From positions 62,001-126,000 of the forward strand of contig NZ_JACVMU010000003.1 in assembly GCF_014529985.1 (NCBI RefSeq): DNA of 64,000 nt, in the 5' to 3' direction. The notes below the pieces were generated by a model. That model ran no database searches. It saw only the letters and a list, made by a program, of their open reading frames with translations, and was not told the origin of the DNA. The stretch comes from Leucobacter sp. cx-42. GTDB lineage: Bacteria; Actinomycetota; Actinomycetes; Actinomycetales; Microbacteriaceae. How positions within the stretch are numbered: position 1 is the stretch's first letter; every line of letters starts with the position of its first letter. Below are positions 52,135 through 60,900 of this stretch, in pieces. A program made the position numbers and the translations under genes.

Positions 52135-53964
52135 CTATGAGCCACCGATGACCGTCATCTGCCCGTTCGTGAACCGGTAGATGACGGTCGGGGTGGTGAG
52201 CGTCGGATCCGGTGAGTCAAATGGATACCCGGCCACCGTCTGCTCGGGAGTTCCAAGCGCATATGTGCCGTTGACTCCGCGGTGCACCATGAGACGCAAC
52301 GTGTCAGACACGTCGGCCGCGCGACGTGAGCCGGAGTATAGGAAGCCCTGCGCAAGCAACTGTGCCTGATCGTATGCAGCGCTCGACTGGCTCCAGCCAG
52401 GGGCGGTGCCAAACTCTCGCTGAAAGCCGTCGGAAAAGCGCTGGCCCAGCACATCATGTGTGCGACCCGTGATCGTCGACCAGATCACGCCTTCGCCGTC
52501 GACACCCAGTTCTTCGAAGAACCGTGGAATCGAAGGCGTATACAGGTGAAAGACCGGGGTCTCGAGTGAGACCTTGCGTAGTGAGCGCTGCAGCTCGATA
52601 GCCACGTCAACGCTGAGGTGCGAGACGATCACGAGGCCGGGGTCACTACCCAATGCCTGCTGGGCGATTTCGTCTGGGTCATCAACGGTCAGCCCAATGC
52701 CAATCGTTGCGCCCACTTGAATACCCGCAACCGCCAGCTCGTCATGAATGTTGCCCGTCGACAGCGAGCAGCCAAACCCATCAAGTTCAATGATTGAAAC
52801 GCGCTGCGGTTGCAGCTGGCCAGTTGCCAGCGCGCCGCGGAGATAGTTCATAAGACCTGTCGTGTACGACAGCTCGGTCGGCGATGTCTGGAACGTATGC
52901 GCAAACCGCGTTGGGTCCTGTGCCACGCGCTGGGCAGAATCGGTCCATGAATTAGTGTGCAAGAACGGACGGCCGTATTCTGCGGTGAACTCAAAGATTG
53001 ATGAGTCAAGTGCACTCGCATAGGTACTGAGCACCGCATCAACGTCTTCTGCTTCGAGCTGCTGCAATCCCGCCGCAACTGACTCTGGTGAGAGTGGATC
53101 AACCGCAATTCGCACGGCTTCAAACGGCCTCGCGTGAGCGCCCCGATACATGCGGGTTGCCTGCACAAGCGCGAGCTCAGCACCGCGTGCGGCTTCTAGG
53201 CCGTCATCGGCAAAAGCCCCGCTCGTCACCAACAGCCCGATGCGAAGCGGGGCGCGAGACACCCGCTTGTTCACTGCCAACGTTGGCGACGCAAGGAGCT
53301 TCTGGATCGCGGTTGCCGCGGGTTGCAGTGGATGCCGCTGCGGCTGTCCCGTCACTCGCGACTCGCCCTGCACTCGACCCTCGCCGAGCGCTCGAAGCGC
53401 CGCATCCAACGCGAATGCGGGAAGCGTCAGATCGCGAAGGGCCTCACCCGGTACCGGCAGCAAGAACCAGTCTTCAGCAGTCACGATTGCCGCGAGCGCG
53501 GATCGCGTGACCAGCTGATACCTCGTAAGCAGTCTCGTGATCTGTGTTGACACGGTACGAGGACTCGTACCAAACCGCGCCGCTATTTCCTTGTCCGAAA
53601 GCCCCGCCGCAATTAGCGTGGAGATCTCTATCTCACGCGATGAGAGCCCGCCTGGCGCATCAACCAAGCACTCGGCTGACAGCGATACGCGGGAGCACCC
53701 CGAACCGAACTCCTCGGGTACCAAACCGGCCGCAGCATCTGGCTCAGGTATTGAAACAGCACGACTCAAGCGAATGTGCCACCACTGCGTTCCGCGCTTC
53801 ACCACGTACCCGGCAGCCGCCGCGTCAATGGTCTCGAAAGCCCACACGTGTTCACGCAAAAACTCGAACTGACCGGAGAGCTCACGTAGCTCGGCGTCAG
53901 GCAGCACAAAGTCCCATTCTCGGTGCCCTTGTTCGCTGCCGGGCTCGCGGAGTTCTGCGGGCAT
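52135..53964 (-). CDS. LuxR-HTH regulator joined to periplasmic-binding-protein type-1 domain
   Basis: 609 residues, no signal peptide or membrane helix. Residues 1-100: unrecognised, aromatic-rich. Residues 105-162: LuxR/GerE HTH (GLSSREIEISTLIAAGLSDKEIAARFGTSPRTVSTQITRL). Residues 240-605: leucine/amide-binding-protein fold of the Peripla_BP_6 kind (PLRIGLLVTSGAFADDGLEAARGAELALVQATR, VDAVLSTYASALDSSIFEFTAEYGRPFLHTNSWTD, PGLVIVSHLSVDVAIELQRSL, AAYDQAQLLAQGFLYSG). It is a one-component regulator with an intracellular solute sensor, analogous in logic to AmiC. Its neighbours suggest it controls the permease-SDR genes. Confidence 0.8.
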   Translation of the reverse strand: MPAELREPGSEQGHREWDFVLPDAELRELSGQFEFLREHVWAFETIDAAAAGYVVKRGTQWWHIRLSRAVSIPEPDAAAGLVPEEFGSGCSRVSLSAECLVDAPGGLSSREIEISTLIAAGLSDKEIAARFGTSPRTVSTQITRLLTRYQLVTRSALAAIVTAEDWFLLPVPGEALRDLTLPAFALDAALRALGEGRVQGESRVTGQPQRHPLQPAATAIQKLLASPTLAVNKRVSRAPLRIGLLVTSGAFADDGLEAARGAELALVQATRMYRGAHARPFEAVRIAVDPLSPESVAAGLQQLEAEDVDAVLSTYASALDSSIFEFTAEYGRPFLHTNSWTDSAQRVAQDPTRFAHTFQTSPTELSYTTGLMNYLRGALATGQLQPQRVSIIELDGFGCSLSTGNIHDELAVAGIQVGATIGIGLTVDDPDEIAQQALGSDPGLVIVSHLSVDVAIELQRSLRKVSLETPVFHLYTPSIPRFFEELGVDGEGVIWSTITGRTHDVLGQRFSDGFQREFGTAPGWSQSSAAYDQAQLLAQGFLYSGSRRAADVSDTLRLMVHRGVNGTYALGTPEQTVAGYPFDSPDPTLTTPTVIYRFTNGQMTVIGGS

Positions 53965-54171
53965 ACAGCGAGCTTATTACGAGATGCGCAGAACTGAATT
54001 CACAGGAATCCGGCCACAGCGCTGCACACGGTTGCGGCCACTGCCGATCCCTCGAAGCGGAGCCATTCTGCCGAAACCATGCGTTTCATGCGCATGAAAG
54101 GGCCCATCTCGAGAGAAACCATCGATCTCGAGGGGCTGGGCCCAGGAAGGGCCAGCAAGGCACAAAAAAAT
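53965..54171. other. Intergenic region with palindrome
   Basis: No gene seen. TTTCATGCGCATGAAA (54084-54099) is a perfect 16-bp palindrome, and CATCTCGAG-like elements repeat at 54105-54112 and 54126-54133. They lie 120-170 nt upstream of the regulator gene start on the minus strand and may be its operators. Confidence 0.4.
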
Positions 54172-54205
54172 GAACCCCCGCGATGTAGAAGCTACGCGGG
54201 GGTTC
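54172..54205 (-). terminator. Terminator of tRNA-Phe
   Basis: GAACCCCCGCG (54172-54182) and CGCGGGGGTTC (54195-54205) with a T-run on the minus strand (ATTTTTTT). Confidence 0.85.
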
Positions 54206-54227
54206 GGTGAAGGTGTAAAAGCCTTCG

Positions 54228-54300
54228 TGGCTCCGACGGGCGTCGATCCCGTGACCTCACGATTTTCAGTCGTGCGCTCTACCAACTGAGCTACAGAGCC
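54228..54300 (-). tRNA. tRNA-Phe (GAA)
   Basis: 73 nt on the minus strand, acceptor GGCTCTG/CGGAGCC, anticodon loop CTGAAAA with GAA, T-arm GATCGACGC. CCA is not encoded. Third gene of a Glu-Asp-Phe cluster. Confidence 0.95.
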
Positions 54301-54336
54301 AGATAATCACTGTTATGGCGATCACCTGAGATGAAG

Positions 54337-54360
54337 AAACCCTTCAAAAGAAGGGCTTTT
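54337..54360 (-). terminator. Hairpin between tRNA-Asp and tRNA-Phe
   Basis: AAACCCTTC and GAAGGGCTTT pair around AAAA; short stem in the 66-nt gap between the two tRNA genes, read on the minus strand. Confidence 0.5.
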
Positions 54361-54368
54361 CACCTTGG

Positions 54369-54442
54369 CGACCCTGACGGGACTTGAACCCGCGACCTCC
54401 GCCGTGACAGGGCGGCGCGCTAACCAACTGCGCTACAGGGCC
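54369..54442 (-). tRNA. tRNA-Asp (GTC)
   Basis: 74 nt, identical to the gene at 46971-47044; anticodon GTC in CTGTCAC. CCA encoded at 54366-54368. Confidence 0.95.
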
Positions 54443-54474
54443 ATATTGTGTATTAAGTTGTGTTGGCAATCCAG

Positions 54475-54547
54475 TGACCCCAACGGGATTCGAACCCGTG
54501 TTGCCGCCGTGAAAGGGCGGAGTCCTAGGCCGCTAGACGATGGGGCC
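54475..54547 (-). tRNA. tRNA-Glu (TTC)
   Basis: 73 nt, acceptor GGCCCCA/TGGGGTC, anticodon loop CTTTCAC with TTC, T-arm GGTTCGAATC. CCA not encoded. First gene of the cluster. Confidence 0.95.
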
Positions 54548-54689
54548 GAGGCTTTCACCCGCTGGCTTACGCTCGCTGGCTGCCGTGTTATAGCTTACGA
54601 GGAATGAGCAATATCTCGCAAATCGAGCCAAAAGCGCAGATCAGACGGTGTGTTAATGACGCACCGCCTTGCACAAGTGAGTGGGAAAA

Positions 54690-54977
54690 CTAGCCGCCGA
54701 GAACGCGCTGCACTCGGTTGAGTGACATGTTCTCGAAGCGATCCACACCCACGCTCGTGCGCTGCTCGAAGTGGTACCCCATCTTGCCCTGCATGAGCAT
54801 GCCGATGAGATGTGGCTCGTTTGCGTTCCACATAATCCAGGTGGGCTGACCGTTGGTGTTGGGGCCGAGGAAGGTGATCTCGATGTCCTGCGAACCAATG
54901 CGCTGGATACGCGGCTGCAACCGGTCGGTAGACAGGGCGAGCACCTGGTTCTCTGCCCGATTCTGCATCTCACTCAT
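54690..54977 (-). CDS. Small hypothetical protein
   Basis: 95 residues, beta-rich (QDIEITFLGPNTNGQPTWIMWNANEPHLIGMLMQ), no signal or membrane segment, ending in SLNRVQRVLGG. ATG 54977 follows AGGA. Single gene between the tRNA-Glu and the aminopeptidase genes. No family recognised. Confidence 0.6.
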   Translation of the reverse strand: MSEMQNRAENQVLALSTDRLQPRIQRIGSQDIEITFLGPNTNGQPTWIMWNANEPHLIGMLMQGKMGYHFEQRTSVGVDRFENMSLNRVQRVLGG

Positions 54978-55049
54978 AGCTTGATCCTAGTCAATGTCTC
55001 TCCCTGGCGGGAGGCTAACTTGCGTCCGAAGACGCGAATGTTCAGGGGG

Positions 55050-56342
55050 TTACGCGAAAAACTCTGCAATAACGAGCGCGAGGCCGTGCAGATCATCGAC
55101 GTGAGCGAGCTCACGTGCCGAGTGCATCGACAGCAGCGGCACTCCCACATCAACGGTGCGCATACCGATTCGGGTAGCGGTGAGCGGGCCGATGGTCGAT
55201 CCGCACGGGACAGTGTTGTTCGACACGAAGTCCTGCGTCGGAACGCCTGCGGCGGCGCAGAGCGAGCGCCACAGCGCCCCACCGTGCGCGTCAGAAGCGT
55301 AGCGTTGGTTCGCATTGATCTTCAGCATCGGGCCGCGGCCTGCGAGCGGGCGCACGTTCGGGTCGTGCTTCTCTCCGTAGTTCGGGTGCACCGAGTGGCC
55401 GGCGTCTGCCGAGAGGCACCATGAGCCAGCAAGCGCGCGCTGGCGGTCTTCCACGCCGCCGCCGAGACCGGCCCAGAGACGATCAAGCACGTCGGCAAGG
55501 AACGGGCCGCTCGCACCGGAGCGTGTCTCGGAGCCGAGCTCTTCGTGGTCGAACGCGGCAAGCATTGAAATGGCGCCGTCAGCGGGTTCAGCAACGATGA
55601 GCGCAGCGAGGCCAGCGTAGGTCGAACTCAGGTTGTCGAGACGCGGCGAAGCGAAGAATTCGCTGCGGGCACCGATCCGCTCGGGATGCTGGGTGTCAAA
55701 GAGACGAAGATCGAAGCCCGCAATGTCGTCGGCCGTGATGCCCTCGTGCGCGAGGACCTCCGCGAGCGAGACATCTGCGCCAGCGATACCAATGATCGGC
55801 TGCGTATTGCGCTGACGATCAAGGTTCAGACCGCTGTTCGCCTCACGATCGAGGTGGATTGCGAGCTGCGGGATCCGCGCCACTGCCCCGGTGCAGACGA
55901 GCTTTTCCTCGCCAGCGCGCGTGACTACACGGCCGGCGACTCCGAGGTCACGGTCGAGCCAGGAATTGATCAGCGGGCCGCCGTACACCTCGACACCGAG
56001 CTGCGCCCAGCCGTGCGCGGTGAAGTCGGGCTGCGGCTTCAGCACGAAGCCGGGTGAGTCAGTGTGCGCGCCAAGTACGCGCACGGGGCTGGTCGCCGAG
56101 ACGCCAGCACCAGCGCGCCACGCGATGATTGCACCGTCGCGGCGCACGAAAGCCGCTGGCGCAGCGGAGGCAGTGGGCCACGCCTCAGATTCGTCGAGCT
56201 CGACGAATCCGGCGCGCGTCAGCACCTCGGCAGCAGCAGCGGCCGCGTGATAGGAAGTGGGCGATGCGGCAACGAAGTCCGCAAAGTGCGAGATGAATGC
56301 ATCTCGGTCAAAAACAGCCTCGTCGCGCATCGCCTCACCCAT
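55050..56342 (-). CDS. M18-family aminopeptidase
   Basis: 430 residues, usual length for M18 (ApeB). Metal ligands and catalytic residues: LGAHTDSPGFVLKP (His and Asp), AAFDHEELGSETRSGASG (Glu-Glu and Asp), SADAGHSVHPNYGEKHDP, and the final His in LLSMHSARE. Hydrolyses N-terminal residues, typically acidic or neutral. Next to pepA on the same strand with a 6-nt gap, forming a peptide-degradation pair. Confidence 0.92.
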   Translation of the reverse strand: MGEAMRDEAVFDRDAFISHFADFVAASPTSYHAAAAAAEVLTRAGFVELDESEAWPTASAAPAAFVRRDGAIIAWRAGAGVSATSPVRVLGAHTDSPGFVLKPQPDFTAHGWAQLGVEVYGGPLINSWLDRDLGVAGRVVTRAGEEKLVCTGAVARIPQLAIHLDREANSGLNLDRQRNTQPIIGIAGADVSLAEVLAHEGITADDIAGFDLRLFDTQHPERIGARSEFFASPRLDNLSSTYAGLAALIVAEPADGAISMLAAFDHEELGSETRSGASGPFLADVLDRLWAGLGGGVEDRQRALAGSWCLSADAGHSVHPNYGEKHDPNVRPLAGRGPMLKINANQRYASDAHGGALWRSLCAAAGVPTQDFVSNNTVPCGSTIGPLTATRIGMRTVDVGVPLLSMHSARELAHVDDLHGLALVIAEFFA

Positions 56343-56348
56343 CGTTAG

Positions 56349-57896
56349 TTACTCAGCGTCTTCCTGTGCAAATTCAGCGGGAGCAATGAAGTTCTCCGCG
56401 AATTCAGCGAGCAGACGAGCGCCGAAGCCGGTCGAACCGGTCGAGCGCCAGAGATCGTCGCTCTCTGCCTGCATGGTGCCTGCGATATCGAGGTGGCCCC
56501 AGGGGGTGCCATCAACGAAGTCATTGAGGAAGAGACCAGCGAGGATCGCTCCGCCGTACGCGCCACCCATGTTCGAGATATCAGCGACATTCGACTTGAG
56601 CTGGTCGCGGTAGCGGTGATCGAGCGGCAGGCGCCAGATGTTCTCGTCAGTCGACTCAGCCGCTGCGTCAAGCTGCTCAGCGATGATGTCATCGTTTGCG
56701 AGCATCGCTGCGGTGCGGGTGCCGAGCGCGCCCATTGCCGCGCCAGTCAGCGTTGCGATGTCAACGATTGCGTCGGGACGGCGCTCGTTCACAGTCACGT
56801 CTTCGGTTGCGAGCACGATGCCGTCAGCGAGCACGAGGCGACCCTCAGCATCGGTGTTCTTGACCTCAACGGTCTTGCCGCCGCGGATCGTGAGCACGTC
56901 GCCGAGCTTGGTCGCACTGCCACTGGGCATGTTGTCGGTGCACATGAGCCAGCCGGTCACTGCGCTCTCGACGCCGAGGTCTGCAAGTGCGGTCATCGAC
57001 GCGAAGACTGCGCCAGCGCCCATCATGTCGAACTTCATTGCTGCGTGCATTGCGTTCGAGGGCTTCAGGCTGATTCCGCCCGAGTCGTACATGATGCCCT
57101 TACCAATGAGCGCGAGGTGGCCCTCGGGATCAGCGGGACGGTAGCTGAGCTTGATCATGCGGGGTTCTTCGACCGAACCTGCGTTCACGCCAAGCAGGCC
57201 GCCGAGGCCCATCTCCATGATCTGCTCGCGGTCGTAGACCTCAACATCGAGACCGAACTCGGGGCCGATCTCAGCTGCGAGGTTGCCGAACTTCTCAGCG
57301 CTCAGGTGGCGGGGAGGAGTGTTGCCGAGGTCGCGTGCGAGCTCAGCGGTACGAGCGAGGATCAAGCCACGCTCGACGCCGTACTCTGCGTCTTCGAGAT
57401 CTTCTTCAACGAGCTGGATCATAAGCTCATCAAGCACGACCGTCTTGGGGTCAGACTTCAGTGCATCGAAACGGTAGCGCGCGAGGATTGCACCCTCGAT
57501 AGCTGCCTGCACTGCGACGTCAGCGTCCCAGTCGCGCGATGCGAGCACACCAGTGAGGTCGACCGCAATGCGACCAGCCTCGCGTGCACCGCGAGCGAAT
57601 GCAGCGACCGCGTCACGCAGCTGTGCGGGGTTCTCGATCGGGTTTGCGCCGGTGCCAACGAGCACGGTCAGAGGCGTACCCGGCAGAAGCATGGTCTGGT
57701 TCGCAGCACCGGTGAAGCCGGCTGCGGCGAGCGCATCGCGACCGATCTCTGCAATGTCAGCGGGAAGCTCACCCTCCGAGGCAACGAACAGCGCGCGGGC
57801 CTGCGCGCCTTCGGCGAGCGTCGACGAGACGCTCACACCGGTCATGCGTTCGAGGGATGGAGCAGGGTTGAAAGCGGGATCAATCACAACACTCAT
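56349..57896 (-). CDS. pepA: Leucyl aminopeptidase (M17)
   Basis: 515 residues. C-terminal catalytic domain with IGKGIMYDSGGISLKPS (Lys and Asp metal ligands), NTDAEGRLVLADGI (M17 signature) and GAAMGALGTRTAAML. N-terminal domain typical of PepA. Removes N-terminal residues from peptides in the cytoplasm. First gene of the pair with the M18 enzyme; about 50 nt to the divergent luciferase-like gene. Confidence 0.92.
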   Translation of the reverse strand: MSVVIDPAFNPAPSLERMTGVSVSSTLAEGAQARALFVASEGELPADIAEIGRDALAAAGFTGAANQTMLLPGTPLTVLVGTGANPIENPAQLRDAVAAFARGAREAGRIAVDLTGVLASRDWDADVAVQAAIEGAILARYRFDALKSDPKTVVLDELMIQLVEEDLEDAEYGVERGLILARTAELARDLGNTPPRHLSAEKFGNLAAEIGPEFGLDVEVYDREQIMEMGLGGLLGVNAGSVEEPRMIKLSYRPADPEGHLALIGKGIMYDSGGISLKPSNAMHAAMKFDMMGAGAVFASMTALADLGVESAVTGWLMCTDNMPSGSATKLGDVLTIRGGKTVEVKNTDAEGRLVLADGIVLATEDVTVNERRPDAIVDIATLTGAAMGALGTRTAAMLANDDIIAEQLDAAAESTDENIWRLPLDHRYRDQLKSNVADISNMGGAYGGAILAGLFLNDFVDGTPWGHLDIAGTMQAESDDLWRSTGSTGFGARLLAEFAENFIAPAEFAQEDAE

Positions 57897-57993
57897 ACCT
57901 CTAAGCCTACTCCTGCGGTTCCTGACCGCACAGGCAGAATCAACTAATTCATATGCGCGGGAATATAACCCGCTGACGGGCGTTGCACCGAGT

Positions 57994-59022
57994 ATGGAGA
58001 AATTTGGCTTTCTGTCCTTCGGGCACTACGGCAATGTGCAGGGATCACGCGTGCGCACCGCCGGTGACATGCTCAAGCAGACGATTGAAATCGCAGAGGG
58101 CGCTGATGAGATCGGCGTAAATGGCGCATACGTTCGCGTGCACCATTTCGCGAAGCAGGCGGCCTCGCCCGTACCGTTGCTCACAGCTATGGCTGCGCGC
58201 ACCAAGCACATCGAGGTCGGCACTGGCGTCATTGATATGCGGTATGAAAACCCGCTGTATCTCGCCGAGGAGCTCGCTGCGCTCGATTTGATCGCGGATC
58301 AGCGAATCGCCATCGGCGTCAGCCGAGGATCACCCGAGACCGCCGTCCGCGGTTACGAGACGTTCGGCTACACGGGTGCCGAAGATCCCCGTGGCGCGGA
58401 TCTTGCCCGTGCGAAGTTTGACGACTTCCTGCGCGCAATCGACGGCGAGGGTCTCGTCGAGGCTGACACCCGCATGGCTCCTCCCGGCTACCTCGCGATC
58501 GAACCGCAGTCTCCTGGCCTGCGTGACCGCATCTGGTGGGGTGCTGGCTCGCGAGCATCGGCAGAGGACGTCGGCCGCATGGGCCTCAACCTCATGAGTT
58601 CTACCCTCCTCACCGAGGCAACCGGTCAGTCGTTCGATGTGCTCCAGCGTGAGCAGATCGAGCTGTTCCGCGCCGCATACAAGGAGGCCGGCCACACGCG
58701 CACCCCGCGCGTCTCGGTCAGCCGGAGCGTGTTCCCGATCATGAACGAGCAGGACAACATGTACTTCGGGATCCGCGGCCAGGAAAGCAACGATCAGATC
58801 GGCATCATCGATGGCTACCGATCAACGTTCGGCAAGACCTACGCTGCTGAGCCAGACAAGCTCATCGAACAGCTGCTGCAGGATGAGGCGGTCATGGCGG
58901 CAGATACGCTCATGCTCACCATCCCGAACCAGCTTGGCCCCGAGTACAACCTCCATGTGCTCGAGTCGTTCGCGAAGCACGTTGCGCCCGCCCTCGGCTG
59001 GAAGCCGAACTGGGAGAAGTAA
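57994..59022 (+). CDS. LLM-class flavin-dependent oxidoreductase
   Basis: 342 residues; TIM-barrel of the bacterial luciferase-like family, with opening MEKFGFLSFGHYGN, EIGVNGAYVRVHHFAKQAASPVPLL and IEVGTGVIDMRYENPLYLAEELAALDLIADQRIAIGVSRGSPE (flavin region). Uses FMNH2/F420-type cofactors for monooxygenation; substrate unknown. ATG 57994 lacks a good ribosome site; a leaderless start is possible. Divergent from pepA. Confidence 0.82.
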   Translation: MEKFGFLSFGHYGNVQGSRVRTAGDMLKQTIEIAEGADEIGVNGAYVRVHHFAKQAASPVPLLTAMAARTKHIEVGTGVIDMRYENPLYLAEELAALDLIADQRIAIGVSRGSPETAVRGYETFGYTGAEDPRGADLARAKFDDFLRAIDGEGLVEADTRMAPPGYLAIEPQSPGLRDRIWWGAGSRASAEDVGRMGLNLMSSTLLTEATGQSFDVLQREQIELFRAAYKEAGHTRTPRVSVSRSVFPIMNEQDNMYFGIRGQESNDQIGIIDGYRSTFGKTYAAEPDKLIEQLLQDEAVMAADTLMLTIPNQLGPEYNLHVLESFAKHVAPALGWKPNWEK

Positions 59023-59076
59023 GGCCAGAGAAGCAGGACACTACTTCTCGTAGGTCAGCGAGAATGCATGACGTCG

Positions 59077-59104
59077 AGGGCGGTGGGAAATTCCCATCGC
59101 CCTT
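59077..59104. terminator. Bidirectional terminator
   Basis: AGGGCGGTGGGAA (from 59077) pairs with TTCCCATCGCCCT with one G:T, between convergent genes. Confidence 0.7.
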
Positions 59105-59124
59105 AGGCGTATCTGGAGTATCGC

Positions 59125-59409
59125 CTATTCGAACGCTTCCATGATGAAGATGCCGTCAACGTAAGCGCGCACGGGCTGGGGCTTGAACGCGGCAAAGAAC
59201 TGAGCGCGACGTTTCTCGAAGCGCACGTGGTGCTGCTCGTTCGTCCCGACCGTGATTTCCCACGCCTTCATCGTGCTGAACGACAGGATCTGCACGGTAC
59301 CCATCACCTTGACACCATCGACGGTGATCTTGATGCCGCCCCAGAACTCGTCAAACGAGAACTCAACCAGATGCTTCTCTTCGAAACCGACAACAAGGCT
59401 CATCTTCAT
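59125..59409 (-). CDS. Small hypothetical protein
   Basis: 94 residues from ATG 59409: beta-rich (VVGFEEKHLVEFSFDEFWGGIKITVDGVKV, VQILSFSTMKAWEITVG, RAYVDGIFIMEAFE). No signal or membrane helix. A frame extension upstream adds 31 codons without support. Probably cytoplasmic; family not recognised. Confidence 0.55.
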   Translation of the reverse strand: MKMSLVVGFEEKHLVEFSFDEFWGGIKITVDGVKVMGTVQILSFSTMKAWEITVGTNEQHHVRFEKRRAQFFAAFKPQPVRAYVDGIFIMEAFE

Positions 59410-59495
59410 GCACACGAGACTATCTACATGCCCAGCTCTCGCCAGCCAGAAAACCCCACTAGCTCCCCTACCCCGCAACTGACTACGCTTGACCC

Positions 59496-60371
59496 ATGCC
59501 ACTCTCGTTCCGCCCGAGTACCGATGATGATCTCGACTGGATTGTTGACCTTCGTGTTCGCGTGCTCCGCGCAGACTTTGAGCGCCTCGGCCGGTTTGAC
59601 CCGGTGCGCGTTGGCCAGCGCATGCGCAACGTGTTCAAGAAGGAGAACACCCGCGTGATCTTGCTCGATGAGCAGGTTGCCGGCTGTGTGACCGTGCGCC
59701 ACGAGCCCGGTGAGCGGTGGCTCGAAAACTTCTACCTCGACCCTGATTTGCAGGGCCGGGGCCTCGGCACGCAGGTGCTCCAGCGCATTCTCGCTGAGCC
59801 CGCCGCGACCCCCATGCGCCTGCACATGCTGCGCGGCAGTAGCGCCGGGCGCCTGTACGAGCGGCACGGATTCGTTGCCGAAGACGAAAAGGAACTCGAC
59901 GTCGTCATGGTACGCCAACCAAAACTTGTCATTCGCCCGTGCGCCGGCCCCGCCGAGTACCCCGCGCTCGTTGCAATTTGGCGCAGCGCGGTCGACGCGA
60001 CCCACGAATTCCTTGAGCCAGCTGACAGAGCGCGGATCGAGTCCAAGCTCACCACCGACTACTTCCCTGCGGTGACCCTCACGGTCGCAGAGCGGGGCGG
60101 TGTCCCGGTCGGTTTCGCTGGCGTCGTCGAGGACAGCCTCGAGATGCTGTTCGTGGCCGACGAGGTGCGAGGTCAGGGCATCGGATCCGCGCTCCTTACT
60201 GAGGTCGTTGAACAGCAAGCGGTCACGCGCGTCGATGTGAATGAGCAGAATCCGGGGGCGCTCGGCTTTTACCTGGCGCGCGGCTTTGCACAGACCGGTC
60301 GGAGCGAGCTTGACGGGGACGGTCGGCCGTATCCGCTCCTACACCTCGAGTTGCCCACAGACCATCAGTAG
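59496..60371 (+). CDS. Tandem GNAT acetyltransferase
   Basis: 291 residues with two GNAT domains. Residues 1-145: RPSTDDDLDWIVDLRVRVL .. LENFYLDPDLQGRGLGTQVLQRIL (acetyl-CoA loop QGRGLG) .. RLYERHGFVAEDEKEL. Residues 148-290: VIRPCAGPAEYPALVAIWRSAVDATHEFL .. EMLFVADEVRGQGIGSALLTEVV (RGQGIG) .. PGALGFYLARGFAQTGRSELD. Both P-loops are intact, so both may be active; the second resembles PhnO/YjaB-type N-acetyltransferases. Substrate unknown. Confidence 0.85.
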   Translation: MPLSFRPSTDDDLDWIVDLRVRVLRADFERLGRFDPVRVGQRMRNVFKKENTRVILLDEQVAGCVTVRHEPGERWLENFYLDPDLQGRGLGTQVLQRILAEPAATPMRLHMLRGSSAGRLYERHGFVAEDEKELDVVMVRQPKLVIRPCAGPAEYPALVAIWRSAVDATHEFLEPADRARIESKLTTDYFPAVTLTVAERGGVPVGFAGVVEDSLEMLFVADEVRGQGIGSALLTEVVEQQAVTRVDVNEQNPGALGFYLARGFAQTGRSELDGDGRPYPLLHLELPTDHQ

Positions 60372-60454
60372 CCGACGCTCAGACTGGTGTCACGCAAGAG
60401 CACCGCTCGCGGTTCGTCTCGCTCAAGCCGATACGAGACCACTAGTCTTGGTAA

Positions 60455-60886
60455 ATGCACATCCGCGAGTTCGAGCCTGACGATACCGATGCCGTAGTAG
60501 CGCTCTGGGAAGCGGCAGGTCTGACGCGCTCGTGGAACGATCCGCACCGTGACATTGAGCGCAAGCTGCAGGTACAGCCGGAGCTGTTCCTCGTTGCCGA
60601 GGGAGTGACCGGCAAGAACGAGCACGCCATCATTGGCACGGTCATGGCCGGTTATGACGGCCACCGCGGCTGGATGAACTACCTCGCGAGCAGCCTTGAT
60701 GCGCGCGGGATCGGCGTCGGCCGCGCACTCGTGGAGTACGTCGAGGCCGCACTGTTCGCACGCGGCTGCCCGAAAGTGAACCTGCAGGTTCGCTCGACCA
60801 ATGCACAGGTTGTCGAGTTCTACCGGCACCTCGGCTACGAGGTCGACGACGTGCTTTCGCTCGGGAAGCGCCTGATCGAGGACTAG
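60455..60886 (+). CDS. GNAT acetyltransferase (YpeA-like)
   Basis: 143 residues, single GNAT domain: MHIREFEPDDTDAVVALWEAAGLTRSWNDP, YDGHRGWMNYLASSLDARGIGVGRALVEYVE (acetyl-CoA loop RGIGVG) and NAQVVEFYRHLGYEVDDVLSLGKRL. Matches small YpeA-type acetyltransferases. Follows the tandem GNAT gene by 83 nt and precedes the MepB-like gene by 14 nt. Confidence 0.88.
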   Translation: MHIREFEPDDTDAVVALWEAAGLTRSWNDPHRDIERKLQVQPELFLVAEGVTGKNEHAIIGTVMAGYDGHRGWMNYLASSLDARGIGVGRALVEYVEAALFARGCPKVNLQVRSTNAQVVEFYRHLGYEVDDVLSLGKRLIED

Positions 60887-60900
60887 CTCCGGCGCGCAAC

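Noticed and set aside
56493-57947. Long 484-codon frame antisense to pepA
   Set aside because: High-GC shadow of a certain pepA gene with no recognisable domain.
57553-57993. Open frame before the flavin oxidoreductase
   Set aside because: It is antisense to pepA; the family-like sequence starts at ATG 57994.
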